A stretch of 64,000 nucleotides of DNA from DASVNK01 sp036383895 (GTDB taxonomy: Bacteria > Verrucomicrobiota > Verrucomicrobiia > Limisphaerales > SXQI01): assembly GCA_036383895.1 (NCBI GenBank), contig DASVNK010000085.1:62001-126000 (forward strand). The letters run 5' to 3'. Each line of letters starts with the position of its first letter. The stretch's first letter is position 1. Of the stretch, positions 13,749 to 23,388 are shown one piece after another. Made by a program: the position numbers and the translations under genes. A model generated the notes under the pieces. The model made no database searches. It worked only from the letters and a program-made list of their open reading frames with translations, and was not told where the DNA came from.

Positions 13749-16562
13749 GTGATCACTCGCGTGCTGAGCGCTCTCCTTCTTTGTTCTACTTTCCTCCACT
13801 CCGCGGACCTATTGCCCCCCGGCCATCGGCCCGAAGCACCCGGCACCCACTTCCTCCGCGGCGGCACCGTCTTCACCAAACCCGGCACGCAATTAGAGAA
13901 CGCTTCCATCCTCATCCGCGGTGGGAAAATCGAAGCTGTTGGAACTGACCTTCAACCTCCCGATGGCGCGCGCGTCTGGGACATGGCCAGCCTCACCATC
14001 TACGCCGGTTTCATCGATCCATACCTCACCCTCAAGCCGAGCACCAACGTTCTCGGTTACCAAAGCTTTGAGGAACATGCCCACGAACCCCGCGCTTCCG
14101 GCCTGAATTTCTTCGGCGTCACCGGCCAGGAGAAGGATCCCGGCAAACCCGGTCCCGGATATCACCTTGGCCAGATCACGCCCGAGCGCCTGATGGCCGA
14201 GACCTACTCGCACGATCCCGCGACGCTCAAAAGCCTGCGCGAACTCGGCTTCACTGCCGGCAATTTGGTGCCCGACAAAGGCGTCGTGCGCGGAGTCAGC
14301 TCCCTCGTTTTGTTCGGCGACGAAAGCCCGAACCGCTCGATCCTGCGCGATCGCGTCGCGCAACACATCGGCTTCGAAGTCACCAGCGAAAAGGCGGATG
14401 CCTATCCCCGCTCCCTCATGGGCGCGATCGCCGCAGTCCGCCAAAGCTTCTTCGACGCCCGGAACTACGCCCGCAATGGCGAAACCCGCGCCACCATCAA
14501 CCTGGCCCTCGAAGCGCTCAGTCCATCCGCCACGGGCGCGATGCCGGTCATCTTCGAACCAGGCAGCGTGTTGATGGTCGATCGCGCCGCCCGCGTGGCC
14601 GCGGAACTTGGCCTGAAATATCACGTCGTCGCCAGCGGCCAGGAATGGCGCCGCCCGGAACTGATGCGCAGCGCGACCGGCGCCTTCATCGTGCCACTGC
14701 AATTTCCCGAGGTGCCGAAGATGCCCGACGAAGCCGATTGGGCCGAAGTCTCTCTTGATAATCTGCGGGCGTGGGATTGGGCGCCCGAAAATGCAGCGGT
14801 CTTGCGCCAGCAGGAACGCGAAGTAGCGCTCACTTTGTATGGCCTGGCCGAACGTAAGAACTTTCGCAAGAACCTGAAGGCCGCCATCAGCCGGGGCTTC
14901 ACCGAGGCCGATGCTCTCGCGGCACTCACCACCGTCCCGGCAAAGATCTGCGGAGCCGACAAAGAATTGGGCACGATCGAACCGGGCAAGCTCGCGAACC
15001 TCACAGTAGTTGCCGGCACGTACTTCAATCCGTCCGACAAAGTCCAGGACATCTGGATCCGCGGAAAGCCGTTCCGCATCGCGACTACTTCCCCGACTGC
15101 AAAGACCGACGCGCAGAAGGATGACAAAGCCGACGAGGAGAAGAAGAAAGAGAGTGAGAAAGCCGCGTTGCAGATGGAACGACTCGCCCGTTCACCTCAG
15201 GAAGGTCGCGGCCCCATCGCCACTCCAAAAGTGATCCTGGTCAGGAACGCTACCATCTGGACTTCTGCCAAAGACGGCATCCTCGAAGGAGCCGACCTTC
15301 TCATTGTCGACGGAAAAATTCGTGCGGTCGGCCGCGCCCTCGAAGCAGCCGATGCTGAAGTCATCGACGCGAGCGGCAAACACGTCACACCCGGTCTGAT
15401 CGATTGCCACAGCCACGCCATGGTGGTCGGCAATGTCAATGAAGGCACCGTTCCAAGCTCCGCCATGGTCCGCATCAGCGACGTAGTAAACAGCGAAACC
15501 CGCCGCATCGAAGAAGAACTCGCCGGCGGCCTCACCGTCGCCAACTTGTTGCATGGTTCCGCTAATCCAATCGGCGGCCAAAACTGCGTCATCAAACTTC
15601 GCGACGGCGCATCACCCGAAGAACTCAAATTTGAAGGCGCTCCTAGCGGCATCAAATTCGCCCTTGGCGAAAACGTAAAACAGGCCAACTGGGGCGGCGA
15701 ACGAACGACGCGCTTCCCACAAAGTCGCATGGGCGTTCCCACGTTTATGGCCAACCGCTTCACCGCCGCCCGCCAGTATCTCGCCGAATGGAACACCTGG
15801 AACTCAAACAAGCAAGGAACAGAACCTCGCCGCGATCTCGAACTGGATACACTCGCTGAGATTCTGCGCGGCGACCGACTCATCCACTGCCATTCCTATC
15901 GCCAGGACGAAATCGTCGCGTTCCTCCGCACCATGGAAAGTTTCGGTATTCGCGTCGCCACCCTCCAGCATGTCCTGGAAGGGTACAAAGTCGCGGACGA
16001 AATCGCCCGGCACGGCGCGGGCGCGTCCTGCTTTTCCGATTGGTGGGCCTACAAATTCGAAGTCTATGACGCCATCCCGTATGCCGGCGCGATCATGCAC
16101 GATCGCGGCGTGGTCGTATCGTTTAATTCCGATTCCGGCGACCTCTCCCGACGCCTCTACACCGAAGCCGCCAAAGCGGTGAAATACGGCGGCGTAACCG
16201 AAATCGAAGCGCTGAAGTTCGTGACAATCAATCCTGCGAAACAACTTCGCATCGATAAACAGGTCGGCTCACTCGAACCCGGCAAAGACGGCGACTTTGT
16301 CATCTGGTCCAAATCTCCGCTCGACTCTGGAACCGTCTGCGAACAGACGTGGATAGAAGGGAAGAAGTATTTTGACCGCGAAACGATCGCGGCCAAGACT
16401 GAGAAGCTCCGCGCAGAACGGGAAAAGCTCCTCGCCAAAGCTAAAAAAGCAGCCGGGCTGTCGAAACCCGAAGAGGGTTCCAAACCAGCCCAGACTGCGT
16501 TCTTCTTATTGCCTTTGGAATTGCAGTTCGAACACACGGATCGTCACTGCGATTCGCCTTAG
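13749..16562 (+). CDS. Secreted tandem amidohydrolase
   Basis: This protein has 937 residues from a GTG at 13749, which gives a clean signal peptide; an upstream TTG at 13713 would bury it. There are two amidohydrolase-like halves. The first (about 30-440) lacks the metal motif: its counterpart reads FIDPYLTL instead of DxHxH. The second (about 495-890) has GLIDCHSHAM, HCHSYRQDEI, LQHVLEGYK and SDSGDLSRRL, as in imidazolonepropionase/dihydroorotase-type enzymes. A Lys/Glu-rich linker joins the halves. The active site is probably only in the second half. The family hydrolyses cyclic amides or peptides in the periplasm; substrate is unknown. Confidence 0.87.
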   Translation: MITRVLSALLLCSTFLHSADLLPPGHRPEAPGTHFLRGGTVFTKPGTQLENASILIRGGKIEAVGTDLQPPDGARVWDMASLTIYAGFIDPYLTLKPSTNVLGYQSFEEHAHEPRASGLNFFGVTGQEKDPGKPGPGYHLGQITPERLMAETYSHDPATLKSLRELGFTAGNLVPDKGVVRGVSSLVLFGDESPNRSILRDRVAQHIGFEVTSEKADAYPRSLMGAIAAVRQSFFDARNYARNGETRATINLALEALSPSATGAMPVIFEPGSVLMVDRAARVAAELGLKYHVVASGQEWRRPELMRSATGAFIVPLQFPEVPKMPDEADWAEVSLDNLRAWDWAPENAAVLRQQEREVALTLYGLAERKNFRKNLKAAISRGFTEADALAALTTVPAKICGADKELGTIEPGKLANLTVVAGTYFNPSDKVQDIWIRGKPFRIATTSPTAKTDAQKDDKADEEKKKESEKAALQMERLARSPQEGRGPIATPKVILVRNATIWTSAKDGILEGADLLIVDGKIRAVGRALEAADAEVIDASGKHVTPGLIDCHSHAMVVGNVNEGTVPSSAMVRISDVVNSETRRIEEELAGGLTVANLLHGSANPIGGQNCVIKLRDGASPEELKFEGAPSGIKFALGENVKQANWGGERTTRFPQSRMGVPTFMANRFTAARQYLAEWNTWNSNKQGTEPRRDLELDTLAEILRGDRLIHCHSYRQDEIVAFLRTMESFGIRVATLQHVLEGYKVADEIARHGAGASCFSDWWAYKFEVYDAIPYAGAIMHDRGVVVSFNSDSGDLSRRLYTEAAKAVKYGGVTEIEALKFVTINPAKQLRIDKQVGSLEPGKDGDFVIWSKSPLDSGTVCEQTWIEGKKYFDRETIAAKTEKLRAEREKLLAKAKKAAGLSKPEEGSKPAQTAFFLLPLELQFEHTDRHCDSP

Positions 16563-16571
16563 TTGGTCGTC

Positions 16572-16733
16572 CTACTCACTGCCTTGAGTTGAAGATTTTT
16601 TCTCGCACCTCCCGCGATCTCCGGGAGTCTGGCCCTTTAGCTCGCGGCTGATCTGTTCAGCGCACTTCGTTTTATCCGGCTCGACACCGGCAGCACGCGG
16701 TCTCCACTTCGGTTTTTGCGTCGTTGAATTCAT
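16572..16733 (-). CDS. Possible small hydrophilic protein
   Basis: An open frame of 53 codons starts at an ATG (16733) just past the terminator hairpin of the gene at 16774-18177 and ends at a TAG (16572). The product is basic and hydrophilic with two Cys. There is no Shine-Dalgarno and no family I recognise. It may be chance; it is listed because it fills most of the otherwise empty 16563-16773 gap. Confidence 0.2.
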   Translation of the reverse strand: MNSTTQKPKWRPRAAGVEPDKTKCAEQISRELKGQTPGDRGRCEKKSSTQGSE

Positions 16734-16741
16734 AAAGAGAT

Positions 16742-16762
16742 GGCCGGGCTATGCGCCCGGCC
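16742..16762 (-). terminator. Terminator-like hairpin after the repeat lipoprotein gene
   Basis: A perfect eight-base-pair stem GGCCGGGC/GCCCGGCC with a five-base loop begins 12 bases after the lipoprotein stop on the minus strand. It is followed by ATCTCTTTAT, a weak T-rich tail. Confidence 0.55.
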
Positions 16763-16773
16763 GGATATTCGCT

Positions 16774-18177
16774 TTAGTCTTGCAGATCGCTGGTCACGTC
16801 TTCCAGGTCACTGCCTCGCTTCACATCGCGATCTTCGAGTTCATCATCAGCGTCCAGCTCCACCCCGCTATTAACCGGAGACGTGGCGAAATCGCCCGAA
16901 GCCGCGGAACCTACGCCGCGTGCACGGTTGTCCGAATTTAGGAAGTTTGGCTCACCGCCAGAAAGCCCAAGCGGGCTGCCCGAGCGCTTCATCGCCGGAT
17001 CGTTCGACTCGAACTCGTCGCCCTCAACTTCCACTTCGACTTCACTGGAAGAATAGCCGGATTCACTGGTTGCAGCGGCACCCGCTGCTTCAACATTGAT
17101 GTCGCTGCTATTCGATTCAGCAGAGTTCAAATCTGCCGCATCGTGATGAATATCAGAGCTCCGTTCGGACGAGGTCGAACTGCTTAGGCTATCACGTGCG
17201 TTCTGATCGTTGCTTTCGACGGATTCAGAGTCAATGTCACTGCTCCGCTCAAGCTTCGATTCCTGTTCATCCAGGTCGAGTTCCCCGGAAATGTTGCTCT
17301 CAAGCTGGTCGCTCGAATTCAGATCCGACTCGATGCGAATAGATGAATCACCGGATGCACTGCCAGATTCCGCAGTCGCGGCGCCGCCGACGCTCGCGTC
17401 TGTAATCACATCGTAGCTGGTGGCGCTGGTCTCAGTGGTTCCATCAGGCAACATATCGTCGCTTGGATTCCAGTTCGAAGAACCACGAACGGAGCCGTGA
17501 GCCTTATCGGATTTCCAGGTGGCGGAACTGCCCTGGCCGAAATCGTCGCGATCGGTGTCAGCATCAAAAACCGCCGAGGCATCACTGCGAAGATCTGTCC
17601 GGGTTGTGGTTTCGTAATTACCAGTGGCCTCACGACCGCCGCGCGCCTCGATCGAGCCGCCTCGAATCGAACTGTCCGCCTTCATGTGGTGGTTTTCACG
17701 ATGCGCACCGACGCTCGGCTCGGAATCGTGATTCCAATCGCGTTCGCGAGCGTAAACTGATCCGCCGCGAATGGAACTGTCAGCCTCTTTGCCGGGATTG
17801 ATCGGATCGCTTGTCGCTTCAATTTCGTCGTTGTTCGCGTCTTGATCATAACCACGCGCATCGAGGGATCCTCCGCGCACCGAACTGTCTGCACTGATGT
17901 CACTCTGCGACGAGGTTCCCGAAACGGTCGCTCCGTGGCTGCCGTGCGCGGCGTCGTAGGAAACCGCGGTGGAAGTATCGACATCCACCGGCGGGATCGC
18001 ACGTTGAGGGGAGTCGCGTTCGATGACTTCGGTGCTGCTGACGCTTACATCCGCGCGATCATAGCGGCTTGGAGAATCGTATGGATAGCTGGCTCGCTGC
18101 GCATCGGAAGTGGCGCATCCGCCCACGAACATGATACCTGCGACCAGAGCTGCGTTCTTTTTAAAGTTCTTTTTCAT
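16774..18177 (-). CDS. Acidic, serine-rich lipoprotein with internal repeats
   Basis: This 467-residue protein starts at the ATG at 18177, with AAGGA before it. Its lipoprotein signal ends in FVGGC, with the lipid Cys at about residue 17. After that it is low in complexity and very rich in Ser, Asp, Glu and Asn. Between about residues 95 and 210 there are three copies of an ADSS(V/I)RGGS motif, each followed by variable AR-rich spacers, then a diverged GSVRGSS copy. The rest is Asp/Glu/Ser-rich runs. No enzyme domain is recognised. It is probably an exposed envelope lipoprotein; acidic repeats suggest cation or wall binding, which is inference. Confidence 0.75.
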   Translation of the reverse strand: MKKNFKKNAALVAGIMFVGGCATSDAQRASYPYDSPSRYDRADVSVSSTEVIERDSPQRAIPPVDVDTSTAVSYDAAHGSHGATVSGTSSQSDISADSSVRGGSLDARGYDQDANNDEIEATSDPINPGKEADSSIRGGSVYARERDWNHDSEPSVGAHRENHHMKADSSIRGGSIEARGGREATGNYETTTRTDLRSDASAVFDADTDRDDFGQGSSATWKSDKAHGSVRGSSNWNPSDDMLPDGTTETSATSYDVITDASVGGAATAESGSASGDSSIRIESDLNSSDQLESNISGELDLDEQESKLERSSDIDSESVESNDQNARDSLSSSTSSERSSDIHHDAADLNSAESNSSDINVEAAGAAATSESGYSSSEVEVEVEGDEFESNDPAMKRSGSPLGLSGGEPNFLNSDNRARGVGSAASGDFATSPVNSGVELDADDELEDRDVKRGSDLEDVTSDLQD

Positions 18178-18456
18178 ATGGTTCCTTTTGTAAAACTGGG
18201 TTCCCGCGCGCGTTGCCCGGGAATCTGCCCTCATGATTCAACCTCGCCCCACACGGCAGAGCAGCAATCCGCCCGCAGAACCATTCGACGGTGGGGGACG
18301 TTGGAACCGAACGGGTAAGGGCGATTCTTACCGCGTCGCTTCAGGAACAGAGGTGAACGTCCGATAAGATACTTACGCCTGTTCGGTCGCAGTGATCGGG
18401 CCCTTTCAGGATATTTCCGGATAGAAATTCGCCTGCCCGCGAATGACTTTAAAAAC

Positions 18457-18675
18457 GTGAAGAGTCGGTTAGTATACCACGTAGCGCCGGACAAGAAGCT
18501 GGAGCAATGGGCCGTGATCAAGGAAGGCTCCAGCGAGCCGCGCAAGAAAGGTCTGTCGAAAGATAAAGCGATCGCCATGGCAAAGCGGCTGATCGCCAGG
18601 AAGGCGAAGCCCGCGGTGGTGTTGGTCCACAAAACTCGCTATATCATCGAGCGACAGCTTCAGGTCTCCACCTGA
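18457..18675 (+). CDS. DUF2188 family small protein
   Basis: This 72-residue protein starts with GTG. The pattern VYHVAPDKKLEQWAVIKEG, a Lys-rich stretch, KAIAMAKRLI, then VVLVHKTRYIIE fits DUF2188, a short family with an N-terminal W-x-V strand and a helical AIxxA region. Its function is unknown. It stands alone; the 279 bases between it and the divergent lipoprotein gene hold no other gene. Confidence 0.75.
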   Translation: MKSRLVYHVAPDKKLEQWAVIKEGSSEPRKKGLSKDKAIAMAKRLIARKAKPAVVLVHKTRYIIERQLQVST

Positions 18676-18744
18676 ATCTTTTAGGCACAATCACTTCGCA
18701 TTTTTCACTTCGTGGAATGGCACTGATTCCGCTAGAAATCCCGC

Positions 18745-19635
18745 GTGAGGATTCTCTGTATCCACGCTCACTTTGATGATTTTGAATTTGTTGCCGCCGG
18801 AACATTCGAGCTTTGGCGCCGCAAATTAGGCGTTGAATTGCAAGCCCGCGTGTTGGTTTGCACTGATGGCAAAGCGGGCCACCATTTCCGCTCGCGCGAA
18901 GAAACGATGTGCCTGCGGCTCGAGGAACAGGAAGCTTCCGCCGCGATTGGGCAATATGAGTTTCGCGTGTTGCGATTGCCGAATGGTGAAGTGCCGCGCG
19001 ATGGTTGCCTGACGGTGACAACACCGTTGCTCGCCGCGCTGTGGAAAGAAATTCGCGAGTTTCAGCCCGATTATATTTTTGCGCCGCCTTTCCCTTCCGA
19101 TCCTCTCGTCGGAATTCACGTCGACCACGTGAGCGTCTCCGAAGCGGTGCGCAAAGTCGGCTACATGATCAACGTCCCGCACGCCTTCCTCCCCGAATAC
19201 CCGGAAGAACCAAAGGAGAAGCCGGAGCCCGTCAAAGTCCCGGTTATTCTCACCCTTCACGACAGCTATATGGCCGGAGAAAATGCATTCGACCTCGCGG
19301 TGGACGTCGAGGATGCCTTTGAGGCTATCGTCGAAATGACCTGGTGTCATCAATCGCAAATCACCGAGTGGATCCCGTGGGTCGGTCGCCATGAGATGGA
19401 GGCTCCGCAATCCAAGGAGGACTGGCGCAAAACCCTCCGCAAAAGGTTCGTTAAACGAAATCGTGAAATGGGTTTGCCCTTCGAGCGGATCCACGAATTC
19501 TTTACCGTCACCGCCTGGGGCGAGATCCCGGATGAGCCCCAGTTGAGCAAAGATTTTCCCGGTCTTAACCGCGCCTTCTCGCGCCTCGACGATCTGCGCG
19601 TCCGGCTGAATCGCTGGCGCGGAACGCCAATGTAA
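18745..19635 (+). CDS. PIG-L / LmbE family deacetylase
   Basis: This 296-residue protein starts with GTG. The N-terminus has the zinc motif HAHFDDFEF (usual AHPDDxE; here H9, D11, D12), and a second-ligand HVDHVSVSEA lies at about 126-135, where HxxH is expected. The family removes acetyl groups from N-acetylglucosamine-type sugars or modified metabolites. The C-terminal third (about 200-296) is longer than the core. Just downstream is UDP-glucose dehydrogenase, so a role in envelope sugar chemistry is possible but inferred. Confidence 0.87.
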   Translation: MRILCIHAHFDDFEFVAAGTFELWRRKLGVELQARVLVCTDGKAGHHFRSREETMCLRLEEQEASAAIGQYEFRVLRLPNGEVPRDGCLTVTTPLLAALWKEIREFQPDYIFAPPFPSDPLVGIHVDHVSVSEAVRKVGYMINVPHAFLPEYPEEPKEKPEPVKVPVILTLHDSYMAGENAFDLAVDVEDAFEAIVEMTWCHQSQITEWIPWVGRHEMEAPQSKEDWRKTLRKRFVKRNREMGLPFERIHEFFTVTAWGEIPDEPQLSKDFPGLNRAFSRLDDLRVRLNRWRGTPM

Positions 19636-19737
19636 TCCTGTTACATCGCCGGAAATCAGTTATTCTTCACCTGCATCAGGACGCTCCCGACTTGTTCGGT
19701 GACCTGCTTTGCGGCATAACGCGTTCTGCCAATTAAC

Positions 19738-21033
19738 ATGAGTTCGAAGATTTGCATCATCGGAACCGGCTACGTCGGGCTCGTCACCGGCGCTTGCTTC
19801 GCCGAAGTAGGCCATCGAGTCATCTGCGTTGATTGCGACGAAAAGAAAGTGGAAATGCTCAGGGCGGGCGGTATTCCAATTTACGAACCGGGCCTCGAAG
19901 AAATGGTGAAAAACAACGTCGCGGATGGGCGGCTCTCTTTCACCTCTTCTACGGAGGAAGGTGTTGAAAAGTCCGACATCATTTTCATCGCTGTGCCGAC
20001 GCCGCCGCAGGCCGATGGTTCCGTCGACTTAACGTTTATCGAACGCGTTGCGCGCGATATCGCCAGTGCCATGTCGAGCTACAAAATCGTCGTGGATAAG
20101 AGCACCGTGCCAGTGAAAACGGGACAGAAAGTCGCCGAAACGATTTCCCGCTACTGCAAGGCCAAGGTTGAATTTGATGTCGTCAGCAATCCGGAATTTC
20201 TCCGGGAAGGCTTTGCCGTCGAAGATCTGATGAAGCCGGATCGTGTGGTGATTGGAGTGCAATCGCAACGCCCAATTCAGGCAATGAAGGAAGTTTACGA
20301 GCCCTTCAAAGCGCCGATCCTCGTAACGGATATTAGTTCGGCCGAGTTGATCAAACACGCGGCCAATTCATTCCTTGCGCTAAAGATTTCCTACATCAAC
20401 GCCATCTCGGTAATTTGCGAAGCAACCGGGGCGAACGTGCAGGAAGTCGCCAACGGGATGGGGATGGATGAACGCATCGGCAGGCGATTCCTCGATGCAT
20501 CGCTTGGCTTCGGTGGGAGTTGCTTCCCGAAAGATCTCAGCGCCTTCATCAAGATTTCTGAGCAGTTGGGCTATGATTTCGCTCTGCTCAAAGAAGTGCA
20601 GCAGATCAATGCGAACCAGATGGATCGGTTCATGAAGAAAATCACCGACACGCTCTGGGTGCTTAAGGATAAGACCATCGGCGTCCTCGGTCTGGCTTTC
20701 AAACAGAACACCGACGACGTCCGCATGTCGCCCGCAATCGACCTCTGCCACCGCCTTGAAAAAGAAGGCGCGAAGCTCCGCGTCTACGACCCGAAAGCGA
20801 TGGAGAAAGCTAAGTCGGTATTGCCGAACGCCACTTATTGTTCAGACATGAACACGGTGCCGGATGGCTGCGATGCGATTGTCGTCGCCACCGAATGGCC
20901 CGTTTTCAAGAAGCTCGATCTCGAACGCGCCCGCAAAGTGATGACCTGTCCGATCCTGTTCGACGGCCGAAATCTGTTCGATCCGAAAGAACTCGAAGCA
21001 CTCGGCTGGATCTACAAGAGCATCGGCCGCTAA
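19738..21033 (+). CDS. ugd: UDP-glucose 6-dehydrogenase
   Basis: This 431-residue protein has the expected length. The N-terminal Rossmann motif is GTGYVGLVTGACFAE. The active-site Cys is C262 in GFGGSCFPKD, and the C-terminal domain has GLAFKQNTDDVRMSPA. It oxidises UDP-glucose to UDP-glucuronate with NAD in the cytoplasm for capsule or polysaccharide synthesis. The ATG follows a 102-base gap after the deacetylase, and the Nudix gene follows after nine bases, so they may be cotranscribed. Confidence 0.97.
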   Translation: MSSKICIIGTGYVGLVTGACFAEVGHRVICVDCDEKKVEMLRAGGIPIYEPGLEEMVKNNVADGRLSFTSSTEEGVEKSDIIFIAVPTPPQADGSVDLTFIERVARDIASAMSSYKIVVDKSTVPVKTGQKVAETISRYCKAKVEFDVVSNPEFLREGFAVEDLMKPDRVVIGVQSQRPIQAMKEVYEPFKAPILVTDISSAELIKHAANSFLALKISYINAISVICEATGANVQEVANGMGMDERIGRRFLDASLGFGGSCFPKDLSAFIKISEQLGYDFALLKEVQQINANQMDRFMKKITDTLWVLKDKTIGVLGLAFKQNTDDVRMSPAIDLCHRLEKEGAKLRVYDPKAMEKAKSVLPNATYCSDMNTVPDGCDAIVVATEWPVFKKLDLERARKVMTCPILFDGRNLFDPKELEALGWIYKSIGR

Positions 21034-21042
21034 TCGCCACGC

Positions 21043-21450
21043 GTGAGCAAAGTCATCGACGTTGCGGCAGGTCTCGTCTTTCGCAACGGGCAGCTTCTCA
21101 TCACACAACGCCGCCCGGGCGATCATCTCGGCGGCCTCTGGGAATTTCCGGGCGGCAAAGTCGAACCAAATGAAACCTTTGAACATTGCCTCGCACGCGA
21201 GTTGCGCGAAGAACTTGGAATTGACGTTCGCGTCGGCGCGCAGGTTGATGAAATTACCCACAGCTATCCCGAGAAGACGGTGCGGTTGCGCTTCTTTCGC
21301 TGTGAACTAGTAGAAGGCGAGCCGCAGCCCATTCACTGTCACGCAACTGCCTGGGTGACTGCCGAATCAATCCCGGATTTCGAGTTTCCCGCTGCTGATG
21401 AACAATTGCTGCGGAAATTAAAGGCCGATCACTCCTTCTGGATACAATAA
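21043..21450 (+). CDS. Nudix (MutT-like) hydrolase
   Basis: This 135-residue protein starts with GTG nine bases after the ugd stop. The Nudix box is complete: G-x5-E-x7-REL-REELG-I (from GGKVEPNETFEHCLARE). The preceding RRPGDHLGGLWEFPGGK matches (deoxy)nucleoside triphosphate diphosphatases of the MutT type that clear 8-oxo-dGTP. A C-terminal AADEQLLRKL helix also fits. It has no link to ugd beyond position. Confidence 0.93.
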   Translation: MSKVIDVAAGLVFRNGQLLITQRRPGDHLGGLWEFPGGKVEPNETFEHCLARELREELGIDVRVGAQVDEITHSYPEKTVRLRFFRCELVEGEPQPIHCHATAWVTAESIPDFEFPAADEQLLRKLKADHSFWIQ

Positions 21451-21484
21451 CGCGCGAACCCTTCTTTACTACGCTCACGAGTAG

Positions 21485-21937
21485 GTGTTTAAACATAGCG
21501 TGAACCAAGATCCCATTGGGGCGAGCCAGCCCGCGTACGATCCACCATTTTCTCCGCGTGAAGTCCAGGGTGCCTTGAAGGCGGCGCGGTTCGCCGGCGT
21601 AATGTTCCTGTTGGTGCTTTCATATTTCGCATTGCGCCTCAGCCTCTCCATGGGATCGTTCAAGCAAATCTTTGCGGATATGTTGGAAGGCAAGGCGCTG
21701 CCTCTGGTTTCGTATCTAGTCCTTCGAGCGCAACCACTGCTGATCGCCTTGTGCGTATCCATACCGATCGCCGCAATCTCAACGCTCTTTTGGACGAATC
21801 TTCGAAATTCGTTTCTGCTCTTGGGTTGGGCTGCGCTCGTGTCACTGATACTCGTCGTTCTTCTTTGCGAGGGACTTACTGCTCCGTTGATCGGTCTGAT
21901 TGATCAGTTGGGCGGCGCTCCAGTGGTCGTTGAGTGA
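21485..21937 (+). CDS. Three-segment membrane protein, unknown
   Basis: This 150-residue protein starts at GTG 21485, or 15 bases later at GTG 21500. Hydrophobic segments are at about 38-55, 75-100 and 106-135; the N-terminal about 35 residues are cytoplasmic-like. No family is recognised. It overlaps nothing real; the DUF1501 gene follows 37 bases later from GTG 21975. Confidence 0.6.
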   Translation: MFKHSVNQDPIGASQPAYDPPFSPREVQGALKAARFAGVMFLLVLSYFALRLSLSMGSFKQIFADMLEGKALPLVSYLVLRAQPLLIALCVSIPIAAISTLFWTNLRNSFLLLGWAALVSLILVVLLCEGLTAPLIGLIDQLGGAPVVVE

Positions 21938-21974
21938 CTTTACCTTCCACTTTCTTTCAGAGTATATTCGTCGC

Positions 21975-23378
21975 GTGAATCCCAAGGACAAAAGCCCGTG
22001 CTGCGCCGGTTTTCATGAGACCGCGTTTACGCGCCGCCATTTGTTGAAGGTCGGTGGAATGGGGTTGCTTGGGCTCACCATGCCGAAGCTGCTGGCTGCC
22101 GAAGCACTCAAGAAAGCTCCCAAGGCCAAAGCGAAATCGATCATCTTCCTATTTCAGTTCGGCGGTCCGAGTCACATTGACATGTTCGACCGCAAGCCGG
22201 ATGCACCAGAAGGAATTCGGGGGCCGCTGAAAGGAATTCGGACGAACTTACCCGGAGTGCACGTCTGCGAAGGTTTGCCGCGCGTGGCGAAGATCATGGA
22301 TAAAGTCACGCTCATCCGCAGCATGACGCATAAGATGAAGAACCATAATTCCGCATCTTATTACGCGCTGACTGGCCACGCTCCGCCGGTTGACGACATT
22401 CGTCTGCGCGATTCCCAGGAACTGTTCCCCGCTTACGCCAGTGTCGTCGATAAACTCGCGCCGAACAGCGGCGAAATGCCGACCTCGATTTCCTATCCAC
22501 ACGTCATTCGCGACGGCTCGGTCACACCCGGCCAGCACGCCAGTTTCCTGGGCAAGGTGCACGACCCCTTCCTCGTTACGCAGGATCCGAACGTTTCGGA
22601 CTTCAAGTTGCCCGAATTAAGTTTGCCTTCGGATGTTTCCTACGAACGCCTCACCGCCCGGCGCGAATTGCAGAAGATGATCGACGCCCAAACACGAATG
22701 CTCGATTTCTCCGCCGCGGCCCGCGGAATGGATGCCTATTACGAAAAAGCACTCGCGATGCTCCATTCGGAGAAACTGCGCAATGCTTTCAATCTTTCCG
22801 ATGAACCTGAATTCCTCCGCGAACAATACGGCCGCACCAGTTACGGCCAAAGTCTTCTGCTCGCGCGGCGACTTGTTGAAGCCGGAACAAAGTTCGTGAC
22901 CGTCTACTTCTCGAACAACATTGGCGGACAAAGCACCAGCGGCGGTGGCTGGGACACGCACGGGTTCAACAACACCCGCATGTATCCAATCATCGAGAAG
23001 TATCATTTACCCATGACCGACCAGACTCTGCCCACTTTCCTGGCGGATATGGACAGCCGCGGTTTGCTCGACGACACACTCGTTGTTTGGATGGGCGAAT
23101 TCGGCCGCACACCCAAGATCAACGAAAACGCCAGCCGTGATCATTGGCCCGATTGCTACACCGTTCTCCTCGCCGGCGGTGGCGTGAAGCGCGGTTTTAT
23201 CTACGGCGCTTCAGATAAAAACGGCGCCTATCCCGCGGAAAATCCAGTTCGCCCGGACGATCTCGCCGCGACGATGTTCTACGCGCTCGGCATCGATCCG
23301 CATACAATCGTCTCAGGAGCTGGGAACCGCCCCGTGCAGATCGCGGATGGAAATCCAGTGATGGATGTTTTCGCGTAG
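21975..23378 (+). CDS. DUF1501 secreted protein
   Basis: This protein has 467 residues from GTG 21975; an upstream in-frame start would add a non-signal extension. A twin-arginine leader (TRRHLLKVGGMGLLGLTM) leads to an alkaline-phosphatase-like body: FQFGGPSHIDMFD near residue 50, GGWDTHGFN, WMGEFGRTP and DHWPDCYTVLLAGGGV. This is the DUF1501 family, very numerous in Planctomycetes and Verrucomicrobia and usually found with DUF1549/DUF1553 and PPC proteins. The metal-ligand-like DTH and DHW motifs are kept. Substrate unknown. Here it is paired with the PPC gene starting 10 bases on. Confidence 0.9.
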   Translation: MNPKDKSPCCAGFHETAFTRRHLLKVGGMGLLGLTMPKLLAAEALKKAPKAKAKSIIFLFQFGGPSHIDMFDRKPDAPEGIRGPLKGIRTNLPGVHVCEGLPRVAKIMDKVTLIRSMTHKMKNHNSASYYALTGHAPPVDDIRLRDSQELFPAYASVVDKLAPNSGEMPTSISYPHVIRDGSVTPGQHASFLGKVHDPFLVTQDPNVSDFKLPELSLPSDVSYERLTARRELQKMIDAQTRMLDFSAAARGMDAYYEKALAMLHSEKLRNAFNLSDEPEFLREQYGRTSYGQSLLLARRLVEAGTKFVTVYFSNNIGGQSTSGGGWDTHGFNNTRMYPIIEKYHLPMTDQTLPTFLADMDSRGLLDDTLVVWMGEFGRTPKINENASRDHWPDCYTVLLAGGGVKRGFIYGASDKNGAYPAENPVRPDDLAATMFYALGIDPHTIVSGAGNRPVQIADGNPVMDVFA

Positions 23379-23388
23379 CGTCCTGCTC

